NCBI GenBank assembly: GCA_044223975.1
Contig: JBGALI010000017.1
Coordinates: forward strand, 1-64,000
From: CAZCPB01 sp044223975
Lineage (GTDB): Bacteria > Planctomycetota > Phycisphaerae > Phycisphaerales > UBA1924
Reading direction: 5' to 3'
Length of the DNA: 64,000 nucleotides
Position 1 is the stretch's first letter, and each line of letters begins with the position of its first letter. This document shows positions 33,582 through 41,739 of this stretch, in pieces. A program made the translations under genes and the position numbers. Under the pieces are notes generated by a model. The model saw only the letters and a list, made by a program, of their open reading frames with translations, was not told the DNA's origin and searched no databases.

Positions 33582-34624
33582 CCCTTCCCCTCACCGATGC
33601 GTTCACCTCGTACCTCTCCGATGAGCGGCACTTCAGCCCGTACACGGCGCGCTGCTACGGGGCCGACCTCCGTCAGTACATCGAGCACCTGACGGCCGAG
33701 CACCACATCACCATCGCCCCCGAGAGGGAGCGCGAGGCGTTCAACCGCCGGGCCGAGCTGGCCCGCGCCGCGGCCAACGGCGGGCACGAGGCCCGGGCCG
33801 GCGTCGCCGGGAGCATCGCGCCCGGCACGGTGACGGCCCTGATGATGGGCGCCACCGCCGACACGATCCGCGCGTTCCTGGCCCACCTGGGCGAGCAGCA
33901 CTACTCCGCCGCCACGATGGCGCGGAAGATCGCGACGCTCCGCTCGTTCTACAAGTGGGGCGAGCGCCGCGGCTACACCGACAGCAACCCCATGACCCTG
34001 ATCCGCACGCCGCGCCAGGGCAAGCGCCTCCCCAAGGCCATCACCGTCGAGCAGATCGAGAAGCTCCTGGCGGCACCTGACGAGAACGACGTGCTGGGGC
34101 GGCGCGACCGCGCCATGCTCGAGACGCTCTACTCGACGGGCATCCGCGTCAGCGAGCTCATCGGCCTCAACATCGAGGACCTGGACATGACCGGCGAGGC
34201 CCTGCGCATCCGCGGCAAGGGCAAGAAGGAGCGGATCGTCCCGCTGGGCGCCCACGCGCTCCTGGCCATCCGCAGCTTCATCGACCTGTGCAAGGCCGAT
34301 CCGCGCTTCGGCCCCTCGTGGGCCGACGGCAAGGGGAACCGCCCGCTGTTCCTCAACAAGCACGGCGGCCGCCTGAGCTCGCGTTCGGTGCGCCGCAAGC
34401 TCGACAAGTACCTCAAGGCGGTCGGCCTCGACCCGACCATCTCGCCCCACACCCTGCGCCACAGCTTCGCGACGCACCTGCTCGACAACGGGGCGGACCT
34501 GCGGAGTGTGCAGGAACTGCTGGGCCACCAGTCGCTGTCGACCACCCAGGTCTACACGCACCTCACCACGCAGCGCATGCAGGACGCCTATCAGAAGGCC
34601 CACCCGCGGGCGCAGGCGAGCTGA
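33578..34624 (+). CDS. Tyrosine recombinase XerC/XerD
   Basis: 348 aa. All catalytic residues present: Arg in STGIRVSELIGL, Lys in RIRGKGKKERIVPLG, His-x-x-Arg in PHTLRHSFATHLLDNGADLR, His in LLGHQSLSTTQVYTHL and the nucleophilic Tyr there. The SAM-like N-terminal domain carries an extra segment of about 45 residues (about 50-95: Ala/Arg/Glu-rich, EREREAFNRRAELARAAANG), which most XerC/D (about 300 aa) lack. Probably resolves chromosome dimers at dif; whether XerC or XerD is not decided. Confidence 0.93.
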   Translation: MTLPLTDAFTSYLSDERHFSPYTARCYGADLRQYIEHLTAEHHITIAPEREREAFNRRAELARAAANGGHEARAGVAGSIAPGTVTALMMGATADTIRAFLAHLGEQHYSAATMARKIATLRSFYKWGERRGYTDSNPMTLIRTPRQGKRLPKAITVEQIEKLLAAPDENDVLGRRDRAMLETLYSTGIRVSELIGLNIEDLDMTGEALRIRGKGKKERIVPLGAHALLAIRSFIDLCKADPRFGPSWADGKGNRPLFLNKHGGRLSSRSVRRKLDKYLKAVGLDPTISPHTLRHSFATHLLDNGADLRSVQELLGHQSLSTTQVYTHLTTQRMQDAYQKAHPRAQAS

Positions 34625-34633
34625 GGCGAAGAA

Positions 34634-34681
34634 GCGACGAAGTGACGAAGCGACGAAGTGACGAAGTGACGAAGTGACGAA
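34634..34681 (+). repeat. Octamer (GYGACGAA) direct array after xerC
   Basis: Six tandem 8-mers of GCGACGAA/GTGACGAA (34634-34681), starting 10 nt after the recombinase stop and ending against the terminator hairpin. Same family as the arrays at 8050 and 20637, but with GAA instead of GGA units. Confidence 0.9.
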
Positions 34682-34686
34682 GTGAG

Positions 34687-34711
34687 AGGACGGCGAGCGC
34701 CGTCCTTTTTC
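34687..34711. terminator. Bidirectional intrinsic terminator
   Basis: Perfect 8-bp stem AGGACGGC/GCCGTCCT (34687-34694 with 34699-34706), 4-nt loop, then T run on the plus strand. It lies between the convergent recombinase and LptC/LptA-like genes. Confidence 0.85.
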
Positions 34712-34719
34712 ATGCGCGC

Positions 34720-37700
34720 TCAGCGCGGGATCACGATGGTGCCCGGGCTCTTGATCTCGACGCGGTCGCGGGCCAGGTCCCACTCCAGCAGCTTGGCCTT
34801 CATGGGCGTGGGCTTGGTCGAGTCCACCATGACCACCTCGTTCTCGCCGTTGGAAGCGGCGCGGATCAGGCGTTCGGTGGTGAGGTACTCGAGGCGGTCG
34901 GCGGTGAGTTCCTTGTCGCCGAGGCGCGCCCACACGGCGCCCGTCGCCGAGGCGCGGACCAGCCTGCCGCGGACCGCGCCGCCGGTCCCGTCGTTCTGAA
35001 GGTCGGACATGTGCGCCACGACCTCCTCGCCCTCGAGCTCGGTCATTTCGGAGCGGTCGAGCGGGAGGTGACGCAAGCGCACACCCTGCTTCATCGTGGC
35101 CGTGCTCGCGACGCGGTCGAGGTAGAGCGAGCCGGTCCACTCGAAACGGGCGGCCCCGCGCGCGTTGAGGTCAGGGGCCCGCGTTCCGTCGGGGGCCGCG
35201 TGCTCGCCGGAGGGCGCGGCACGCACATCGACGATGCGGAGCACGCCGGCCGACGGGACATCGACCGTTCCCCGCTCGTCGTCGGCCAGGATCCGGTCCC
35301 CCTCGAGCCGCAGCTCTTCGGCGAGGCGACGGCCCTCGGGGACGTCCGCGGCCTCGTACGACCGCGAAGTGATGACGGCACGGCCGCCTCCCTCCACGTC
35401 GAGCGAGGCGCCGATCGCCTCGGCGCGGAGCACGCGGCGCGACTCTCCCGCCGCGGGTGCTTCCGGCTTCGCGCCCGGGTCCAGGCCCGCGGTGCTTGTG
35501 CCGGGGGTGAGTTCGATCCGGACAGTGCCCGCGTCGAGCTCGCGCACGGTCCACGGGTCGGGACGGATCGTGGCGTGCGTGGCGCCACGGGCTTCGAGGA
35601 TGCCGCTGCGATCGTCGAACGTCATGGAGCGCGTCCACGAGGCGTCGGCATCGAGCGGACGACCCTGCGCGTCGGGGCCGTGGTGCGAGAACGAGCCGGC
35701 GCCGAAGACCGTGGCGAGCCGCGCGTCCCCGTCGAGTTCGATCTGCGTGCCCGAGACGCTCGAGCCTCCCTTGCCCACACGTGCGCCGTCGCCGCTGAGC
35801 GCGGCGGTGCGCCGGGTGGCGCTGGCGCGGATCTCAGGAGCGATGGCCCACACGCCATCGGACTGCTCGTACACCGCGTTGCCGTCGGCGATCATCTCGG
35901 CGACCTGCGGCTTGCCTTGGGCGTCGCGCTCGATCGAGGTTTCGATCAGCTCGGCGCCCAGTACTTCCCCGCCGCGCACGGCCATGGCCGAGCCGGAGGC
36001 GGTGATCCAGCTGGGATCGGACTGTTCGGGGCTGCCCTCGCGCCGGCGGAACGAGGCGTCGAGGCGGTCGCAGAACAGGGCGCCGTCGCGCGCGTCCTGC
36101 GCCTCGGCGTTGCCCAGCACGACCAGACGCGAGATGGGGCCGGTGCGCGACGTTCCGTCGAAGAAGTTGGCGGCCAGCGCGTTGCCGCGGAGCGACGAAC
36201 CGCCGTCGATCGCTTCGACCTCGCCGAACATGGCGGCCGAGAGGAGCGCGCCGCCGAGCCCGTTTTCGCCCGTGACGAAGCGGAACTCGGCGCCGTCGGA
36301 CCAGCGCACGAGGCGGTCTTCGGCTCTGTCACTGATCGGCGCTGGGGTTTCGGTGAACCCCGTGCCGACGACGCCGGTCACCGAACCGGCGCCGTTCACC
36401 ATCGCCAGGCCGTCGCCGAGGTTAAGGTCGAGGCTCGTGCACCGGAGGCGCCCCGAGCGGGACAGATCAATGCGCACGCCCTCGGGCTCATCAGACGCGA
36501 GCGCGATGCTCCGGGATGTGGCGCCGTAGTCGATGCGTGAGGCGACGCCCGAGAGACCCGACGCGTCCTTGGCGTTTTCCGCGAAGCGCACGGGCGCGGC
36601 GGCCGTCGACGTGAAGCGGAGCGACACGTCATCGTGGGCCAGTTCGGCCGGCCTGGCATCGAGCGGGCGCATCTCCAGCGGCCCGGCCCAGGTGATCACG
36701 AGGTCCGCGTCTTCCTCGGCCGCGATGCTCTTAGGGGCCGGCGCCGGGGCGGGAGCAGCCGCGACGGTTGTGGGCGCGGAGGCGGGCGTTGCCGCGGGCC
36801 GCGGGGCGGGGTCCGAGCGCCGCACGGGCGCGATCGCGTTGGGGGGAAGCTGACCGCCCACCAGGTGGGCCCACAGGTTGAGCGTGTCGGCCTCGATGGA
36901 CCGTTCGTTCTGCGCGACGCGCACGGTGTCGGTGAGTACCGTGCGGTAGAAGGTTTCGGCTGTAGCGCTGGCCTTGTCCGGGCTGGCGGCGGTCGGTGGG
37001 GCCTGCGTGCTTCCCGCGGCAGCAACGGTGGTGCTCGCGGGCGCCGCGGCGGCCTGCTTGGCTTCGCTTCCGGCGGCGGTGCCGGGGACCTCGCCGGACC
37101 GTCCGGTGGAGCGGAGCCGCAGTTCCTTGCTCCTGGCGATGTGGAGCAGTTCGACGCGTTCCTCGGGCTGGTTCAGCAGCAGCCGGAGCTTACTGCCGGT
37201 GTAGCTCAGCGTGGGGCCGACAATCCGGACCTCGTCGGGCATGAAGAACTCCCACGCCGTGAGGTCGAAGGTGAACTGCTCGGTATTGAGCTTGAGCGAG
37301 GGCGTGTCGCGTGCCGGATCGACTCCGCCGGCGCGGCGATCGAACAGCCAGATCTCGACGTGCCCGTTGAGGGTGCCCGACTCGGGCTGTCCGCTGCTGC
37401 TCTGGGGGATGTAGAGGCGAGCCGAGTCGGCGCGCACGAAGATCGTGCGCCCGTCGCGGAGGTAGATGAACGATTCGGGCCTTTCGGCCGTGTACCGGTT
37501 GGCCTCGAGCGGTTCGAGCGTGCGCGAGGTGATCGTGCCCGCCAGCCGGGTGGGATCGCTGCGCGACGCGACCTGAACCGAGAGTCCCTTGCCCGCGCCC
37601 ACGGTCAGGCCGCCGCGGCCGGAGCGGGCGTTCTGCGGGTCGGCGGTGGGGGTCTGAGGCGGCGTCTCGCCAGCCGACTGGTCGGCGCCGCGCGTGCGGC

Positions 37701-37839
37701 GCGGCCCGGAGGTCACGAAGTACGTGACAACGCCGGCCGAGACCACGCCCATGCCCAAGGCGACGAGCAGGCCGGTGCGGGCGGCCGAGCCGCGCCGGAA
37801 TGAACCGTCCGTGTGTCGGCGTTTCGAGCGATCCCTCAT
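34720..37839 (-). CDS. Giant LptC/LptA-like periplasmic protein
   Basis: 1039 aa. Cytoplasmic basic start, one membrane anchor (about residues 23-43), then a beta-rich LptC/OstA-like part (about 75-260: RYTAERPESFIYLRDGRTIF, GTLNGHVEIWLFD, FTFDLTAWEFFMPDEVRIVG). A low-complexity Ala/Pro/Thr linker (260-380) is followed by about 550 residues of regular short strands and a LptA-like end (AVWARLGDKELTADRLEYLT, STKPTPMKAKLLEWDLARDR). Normal LptC is about 190 aa and LptA about 185, so this looks like a long jelly-roll bridge for LPS transport. kdsD is next door upstream. Confidence 0.72.
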   Translation of the reverse strand: MRDRSKRRHTDGSFRRGSAARTGLLVALGMGVVSAGVVTYFVTSGPRRTRGADQSAGETPPQTPTADPQNARSGRGGLTVGAGKGLSVQVASRSDPTRLAGTITSRTLEPLEANRYTAERPESFIYLRDGRTIFVRADSARLYIPQSSSGQPESGTLNGHVEIWLFDRRAGGVDPARDTPSLKLNTEQFTFDLTAWEFFMPDEVRIVGPTLSYTGSKLRLLLNQPEERVELLHIARSKELRLRSTGRSGEVPGTAAGSEAKQAAAAPASTTVAAAGSTQAPPTAASPDKASATAETFYRTVLTDTVRVAQNERSIEADTLNLWAHLVGGQLPPNAIAPVRRSDPAPRPAATPASAPTTVAAAPAPAPAPKSIAAEEDADLVITWAGPLEMRPLDARPAELAHDDVSLRFTSTAAAPVRFAENAKDASGLSGVASRIDYGATSRSIALASDEPEGVRIDLSRSGRLRCTSLDLNLGDGLAMVNGAGSVTGVVGTGFTETPAPISDRAEDRLVRWSDGAEFRFVTGENGLGGALLSAAMFGEVEAIDGGSSLRGNALAANFFDGTSRTGPISRLVVLGNAEAQDARDGALFCDRLDASFRRREGSPEQSDPSWITASGSAMAVRGGEVLGAELIETSIERDAQGKPQVAEMIADGNAVYEQSDGVWAIAPEIRASATRRTAALSGDGARVGKGGSSVSGTQIELDGDARLATVFGAGSFSHHGPDAQGRPLDADASWTRSMTFDDRSGILEARGATHATIRPDPWTVRELDAGTVRIELTPGTSTAGLDPGAKPEAPAAGESRRVLRAEAIGASLDVEGGGRAVITSRSYEAADVPEGRRLAEELRLEGDRILADDERGTVDVPSAGVLRIVDVRAAPSGEHAAPDGTRAPDLNARGAARFEWTGSLYLDRVASTATMKQGVRLRHLPLDRSEMTELEGEEVVAHMSDLQNDGTGGAVRGRLVRASATGAVWARLGDKELTADRLEYLTTERLIRAASNGENEVVMVDSTKPTPMKAKLLEWDLARDRVEIKSPGTIVIPR

Positions 37840-37845
37840 GGGCGG

Positions 37846-37851
37846 ATGGTA
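37846..37851 (-). promoter_or_regulatory. -10-like box 6 nt before the LptC/A-like start
   Basis: TACCAT on the minus strand, 6 nt before the ATG; no Shine-Dalgarno. Leaderless start likely. It lies in the 37-nt gap to kdsD, so this gene may be transcribed separately. Confidence 0.45.
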
Positions 37852-37876
37852 GTGGGGGCGTGGGACGGAAACGCGG

Positions 37877-38947
37877 TCAGTCCTGCACGAGCCGCATGGT
37901 GATCAGGTCCTGCACGTCGAGGATGCCGACCGGCCGGCCGTCGCCGTCGACGACGGGGATTTCGTCCTGGCGGAACTCGCGGACCATGCGCACCGCGTCG
38001 CGCACGAGGGCGGTGTGCGGCAGGGCCCGCGGCGTGCGGGTCATGACCGATTCGATCGGCAGGGCCCGGCCCGCCGGATTCTTCAGGTACAGGCGGCGGA
38101 GATCGGCATCGGTGAAAATGCCAGTGAGCCGCTGCGTCTGGGGGTCCACGAGCACGATCGCGCCCGGGCGCCGCCCGTGCTCCTCGGCCTTGGCCAGCGC
38201 CTGCTCGACGGTGGCGGTGTGCGGGATCAGCGGCATGTTCTTTCCCGCGACGGTCCGCAGCATCTCGGTGACGGGGCGGAGCAATTCGCCCAGCGTGCCG
38301 CCGGGGTGACGGCGGGCAAAGTCCTCGTGCGTGAAGTTCCGGCGGCGGGCGGCGCAGAGCGCCAGCGCATCCCCCAGGGCCATCGCGGCGGTCGTGGACT
38401 TGGTTGGCGCCATCGAGAACTCGCCCGCGGCTTCGTCGGAGAATCCCAGGCGCAGAGTGACCGTCGCCAGCCGCTCAAGGCTCGATGGCGAACCCCCGTC
38501 GGTGCCCCCGGTGATGGCGATGATCGGGAGAGAGTCCTGGCGCAACGTCGCGGCAAGGTTCACGAGTTCGTCGGTTTCACCCGAGAACGAGATGCAGATC
38601 ACCGTGTCGGTGCGGCGGAAGCGCCCCAGATCGCCGTGCGCGGCTTCCGAGGGATGGACCGAGTGCGAGGGGATGCCCAGGGAGGTGAGCGTCGCCGCCA
38701 CCTTGGTGCCGACGTGCCCGGATTTGCCCAGCCCCGAGATGAGCACCGTGCCGCCGGAGTCGGCGCACGCCACGAGCAGTCCGACGGCCTTGAGGAACGA
38801 CTCCCCGAGCGTGGCGCCAAGGAGGGTGAGCGCCTCGGCTTCCTGGGAGATGACCCCGCGGGCAAAGGCCAACTCGGCCGCCCGGTCGCCGTTCCCGGGG
38901 ACCTCGACGCGCTGCGGGGTGCGTGTTTCGACGCGGGAAACGCCCAT
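37877..38947 (-). CDS. kdsD: Arabinose-5-phosphate isomerase (KpsF/GutQ family)
   Basis: 356 aa. Converts ribulose-5-phosphate to arabinose-5-phosphate, first step of Kdo synthesis. SIS domain (about residues 45-200: TVLISGLGKSGHVGTKVAAT, HPSEAAHGDLGRF, CISFSGETDELVNLA, GEFSMAPTKSTTAAMALGDA) and two CBS domains (GAIVLVDPQTQRLTGIFTDA, DEIPVVDGDGRPVGILDVQD). Length a little above the usual 320-330. Start ATG 38947 chosen since the frame upstream has no family sequence and a TACCCT box lies 8 nt away. Confidence 0.94.
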   Translation of the reverse strand: MGVSRVETRTPQRVEVPGNGDRAAELAFARGVISQEAEALTLLGATLGESFLKAVGLLVACADSGGTVLISGLGKSGHVGTKVAATLTSLGIPSHSVHPSEAAHGDLGRFRRTDTVICISFSGETDELVNLAATLRQDSLPIIAITGGTDGGSPSSLERLATVTLRLGFSDEAAGEFSMAPTKSTTAAMALGDALALCAARRRNFTHEDFARRHPGGTLGELLRPVTEMLRTVAGKNMPLIPHTATVEQALAKAEEHGRRPGAIVLVDPQTQRLTGIFTDADLRRLYLKNPAGRALPIESVMTRTPRALPHTALVRDAVRMVREFRQDEIPVVDGDGRPVGILDVQDLITMRLVQD

Positions 38948-38955
38948 GGACGATA

Positions 38956-38961
38956 AGGGTA
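38956..38961 (-). promoter_or_regulatory. -10-like box 8 nt before kdsD
   Basis: TACCCT on the minus strand, 8 nt before the kdsD ATG, no Shine-Dalgarno sequence between. Candidate leaderless promoter; -35 not convincing. Confidence 0.4.
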
Positions 38962-39028
38962 GACTCGCCGCGGCGTACACTCCGGCGATCCAGGGCCTTT
39001 GTTGATTCCCCGGCGATTGGACGGACCC

Positions 39029-39868
39029 ATGCTCACCGAGGACTACCGCGTCAGGTTGGAGGCCTTCGAAGGGCCTATGGACCTGCTCCTGTTCCTGATC
39101 CGCAAGACGGAAGTGGACATCCACGACATCCCGATCGCCCGGATCACGGACCAGTACCTCGAGTTCCTCAAGGGCATCGAGCGGATCGACATCGATCTGG
39201 CCGGGGAGTTCCTGGTCCTTGCCGCGACGCTGACGGAGATCAAGGCCCGGATGCTGGCTCCCTCGATCGGACACGCCCGAACCATGTCGATGGCCGACGC
39301 CGGGCCCGCTGAGGACCCGCGTGCCGACCTGGTGCGTCAGCTCTTGGCGTACAAGCAGTACAAGGATGCCGCGACGGCGCTGGAAGATCGTCAGCGCGAA
39401 TGGTCGGGCCGGTTCCCGGCGGGCGCTTCGGGGATCGACGGCCAGAGCGTGCGCGAGGCGATGGACGAATCGAGCGACGTCGATGTCGACGACCTCGACC
39501 TTGTGGTGCTGGCCCAGGCGTTCTCGAAGATCATGGAGTCGGTGAACTTCGAGCGACTCGGAGACCACAAGGTCACCTACGACGACACGCCGATCGAGCT
39601 TCACGCGGCGGACATTCTCGAGCACATCAAGGCCGGTGCCGGCGAAGCGGTCGGACCCCTGCCCGGGCTGGAGCTGCGCCGGGTGTTCGTCGGGCGGACG
39701 CGCTCGGAGATGATCGGGCTGTTCCTGGCCGTGCTCGACCTGGTGCGCCGGCGGCTGGTGGCGGTGGCGCAGGATGGCGAGAGCGTGTACCTGAGCGCGC
39801 GCGACCCTGATGCAGAGGGCACGCTGCCCGATGGCAACGGGATGATCGAGCCGCACCCGGCTACTTGA
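39029..39868 (+). CDS. scpA: Segregation and condensation protein ScpA
   Basis: 279 aa. Kleisin of the SMC-ScpA-ScpB complex. N-terminal signature RVRLEAFEGPMDLLLFLIRK, VDIHDIPIARITDQYLEFL and AGEFLVLAATLTEIKARMLA; C-terminal winged-helix part (RTRSEMIGLFLAVLDLVRRR). Divergent from kdsD with an 81-nt gap. Upstream TTG starts (38999, 39002) would add about 10 residues. scpB is not adjacent; the downstream gene is convergent and overlaps by 8 nt. Confidence 0.94.
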   Translation: MLTEDYRVRLEAFEGPMDLLLFLIRKTEVDIHDIPIARITDQYLEFLKGIERIDIDLAGEFLVLAATLTEIKARMLAPSIGHARTMSMADAGPAEDPRADLVRQLLAYKQYKDAATALEDRQREWSGRFPAGASGIDGQSVREAMDESSDVDVDDLDLVVLAQAFSKIMESVNFERLGDHKVTYDDTPIELHAADILEHIKAGAGEAVGPLPGLELRRVFVGRTRSEMIGLFLAVLDLVRRRLVAVAQDGESVYLSARDPDAEGTLPDGNGMIEPHPAT

Positions 39869-41117
39869 GCGACGCGACGAACTTCGTCAGGCGGTCGATG
39901 CCCTTGTCAATCTGCTGCTCCGAGCAGGCGAACGAGATGCGGGCGTGGTTCCTGCCGCAGCCGCCGAAATCCTCGCCCGGCACGAACGCAACGTGAGATT
40001 CCTCGAGGAGGGCCTCGCAGAAATCCATGGCGCTCTTGATGGCGCGCCCGCCGGGCGTGCGCGTGCCGAAGTACGCCGAGACATCGGGGAAGGCGTAGAA
40101 GGCGCCGACGGGTGTGACGGTCCGGAGCTTGGGCACCCCTTCGAGGCGGCGCGTGATCAGCTCTCCGCGCCGCGCGAACGCCTGGCGCATTTGCTCGACG
40201 TCGCTCGCGCACTGCGTCATGGCCACGCGGATCGCCGGGTAGATGAACGAGGTGATGTTCGTCGACATCTGCCCCTGCAGGGTGCCCATCGCCTTGATGA
40301 GCTCCTTGCCGAAGGGCCCGCTGCCGGCGGCGTAGCCGGCGCGCCACCCGGTCATCGCGAACGCCTTGGAAAGCCCGTTGAGCGTGATGACGCGCTCGGC
40401 GATGGTGGGGATCGAACCGATCGAGAAGTGCTTGGTCCCGCCGTAGACGATTTTTTCGTAGATCTCGTCGCTGAGCACGACGAGGTTGGGGGCGACCGTT
40501 CGAGCGGCATCGTCGACCACCGCGGCCAGCGCGCGCAGCTCGCTCTCGGAGTACATCGTGCCGCACGGGTTGCTCGGCGAGTTGATGATCAACAGGCGCG
40601 ACCGAGGCGTGATCGCGGCCTTGAGCTGCTGGGGCGTGATCTTGAACCCGCCCTCGGGGCTGGTCTGGAGTTCGACGACCTTGCCGCCGGCCAGCTCCGC
40701 GATCGGGCCATAGCTGACCCACGCGGGAACAGGGAGCAGCACTTCTTCCTGGGTTTCACCGGTCCGGGCCTGGTCGAGAAGGCAGTGGCACGCGACGTAG
40801 AGCGAGTGCTTGCCGCCGGCCGAAATCGCAATGTGGTCGGCGGTGACGCCCGGCAGACCGTTCTCCTCGGTCATTTTTTTGGCGAGCGCGGCACGGGTTT
40901 CCGGGTCGCCCAGGGTGGGCATGTACTTGGTCTGGCCAGCGTTGAGCGCGTCGATCGCCGCCTTCTTGATGATCTGGGGGGTGTCAAAGTCCGGCTCGCC
41001 GGCGGCGAACGCCAGGACGTCGATGCCCTTGCGCTGCATGTCCTTGGCACGGTTCATGAACGCAACCGTGACCGAGGGCTGGAGTTCGCGGACGCGACGG
41101 GCGATGGTGAGGGGCAT
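39861..41117 (-). CDS. Class I pyridoxal-phosphate aminotransferase (aspartate type)
   Basis: 418 aa. PLP fold-type I: start LTIARRVRELQPSVTVAF, GEPDFDTP, TKYMPTLGDPETRAALAKKM, INSPSNPCGTMYSESELRAL, LSDEIYEKIVYGG, and the PLP lysine in TLNGLSKAFAMTGWRAGYAA. The conserved Arg for the alpha-carboxylate is in ARISFACS. Nearest to AspAT Ib (aspC/aspB) and related prephenate/aromatic enzymes; substrate cannot be fixed. ATG 41117 preferred over 41129 because of the TATGCT box 7 nt upstream. Confidence 0.93.
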   Translation of the reverse strand: MPLTIARRVRELQPSVTVAFMNRAKDMQRKGIDVLAFAAGEPDFDTPQIIKKAAIDALNAGQTKYMPTLGDPETRAALAKKMTEENGLPGVTADHIAISAGGKHSLYVACHCLLDQARTGETQEEVLLPVPAWVSYGPIAELAGGKVVELQTSPEGGFKITPQQLKAAITPRSRLLIINSPSNPCGTMYSESELRALAAVVDDAARTVAPNLVVLSDEIYEKIVYGGTKHFSIGSIPTIAERVITLNGLSKAFAMTGWRAGYAAGSGPFGKELIKAMGTLQGQMSTNITSFIYPAIRVAMTQCASDVEQMRQAFARRGELITRRLEGVPKLRTVTPVGAFYAFPDVSAYFGTRTPGGRAIKSAMDFCEALLEESHVAFVPGEDFGGCGRNHARISFACSEQQIDKGIDRLTKFVASLK

Positions 41118-41124
41118 GGAGCGG

Positions 41125-41130
41125 AGCATA
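41125..41130 (-). promoter_or_regulatory. -10-like box 7 nt before the aminotransferase
   Basis: TATGCT on the minus strand, 7 nt before ATG 41117, no Shine-Dalgarno. Candidate leaderless promoter that helps choose this start over ATG 41129, which it overlaps. Confidence 0.5.
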
Positions 41131-41159
41131 GGGTGGGGCGATCATCGTCCGCCCGGGAT

Positions 41160-41188
41160 TTGATCCCTTCGGACCGTGGCTCTATGAT
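41160..41188 (+). promoter_or_regulatory. Sigma-70 promoter of rpsO
   Basis: TTGATC (41160-41165), exactly 17 nt, TATGAT (41183-41188). Expected start near 41195 gives a leader of about 40 nt before rpsO. Confidence 0.65.
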
Positions 41189-41235
41189 TGCCCGACTCGG
41201 AATTCGCAGACCAGATCCCGAACGCAGGACCACCC

Positions 41236-41505
41236 ATGGCCGTTCTCGCCGAGCGTCGCAAAGAAATCGTCACGACCTACCGCCGCAACGACACGGACAC
41301 GGGTTCGCCCGAGGTTCAGGTCGCCATGCTGACGGAACGGATCCAGGACATCGCCAAGCACTTGGAAACGCACGACCATGACTTCCACAGCCGGCGCGGC
41401 CTGGTCATGATGGTCGGGAAGCGCAACCGGCTGCTGCGGTATCTGGCTCGAACCGACCCGAAGCGCTACCAAGACGTGATCGCGCGGCTCGGCCTGCGCA
41501 AGTAA
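41236..41505 (+). CDS. rpsO: Small-subunit ribosomal protein uS15
   Basis: 89 aa, the exact usual length. Binds 16S rRNA central domain. Family signatures: DTGSPEVQVAMLTERI, HLETHDHDFHSRRGLVMMVG, KRNRLLRYLARTDPKRYQ. rpsO followed by pnp is a widely conserved pair. The leader is short and could hold the S15 autoregulatory site, though no pseudoknot is evident by eye. Confidence 0.98.
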   Translation: MAVLAERRKEIVTTYRRNDTDTGSPEVQVAMLTERIQDIAKHLETHDHDFHSRRGLVMMVGKRNRLLRYLARTDPKRYQDVIARLGLRK

Positions 41506-41513
41506 GCCTTTCA

Positions 41514-41551
41514 CGGCCCGCGTTCGGAGACGAACGCGGGCCGCTTTGTTT
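41514..41551 (+). terminator. Strong hairpin between rpsO and pnp
   Basis: Perfect 13-bp stem CGGCCCGCGTTCG/CGAACGCGGGCCG (41514-41526 with 41531-41543), 4-nt GAGA loop, followed by CTTTGTTT. It is a terminator or attenuator; in other bacteria the rpsO-pnp spacer also holds the RNase III site that autoregulates PNPase, so a processing role is possible. Confidence 0.75.
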
Positions 41552-41739
41552 CAGGCCGCCTCCCTGCCCTCGAGGCAGTGGGCGCCCGGCAGTCTTCCGT
41601 CGTTCTGAATCGGTGGACTGCTCCGCGCCTTCTGCCCCAGGTCCTCAGGGAGCTCGGCTGGTCTCCTCGAGACAGTCCCGCCAACATCGGCGCGGTGTCC
41701 GGGGAGATATGGCTTTTCGCACCCGAAGGACGGTTACAT

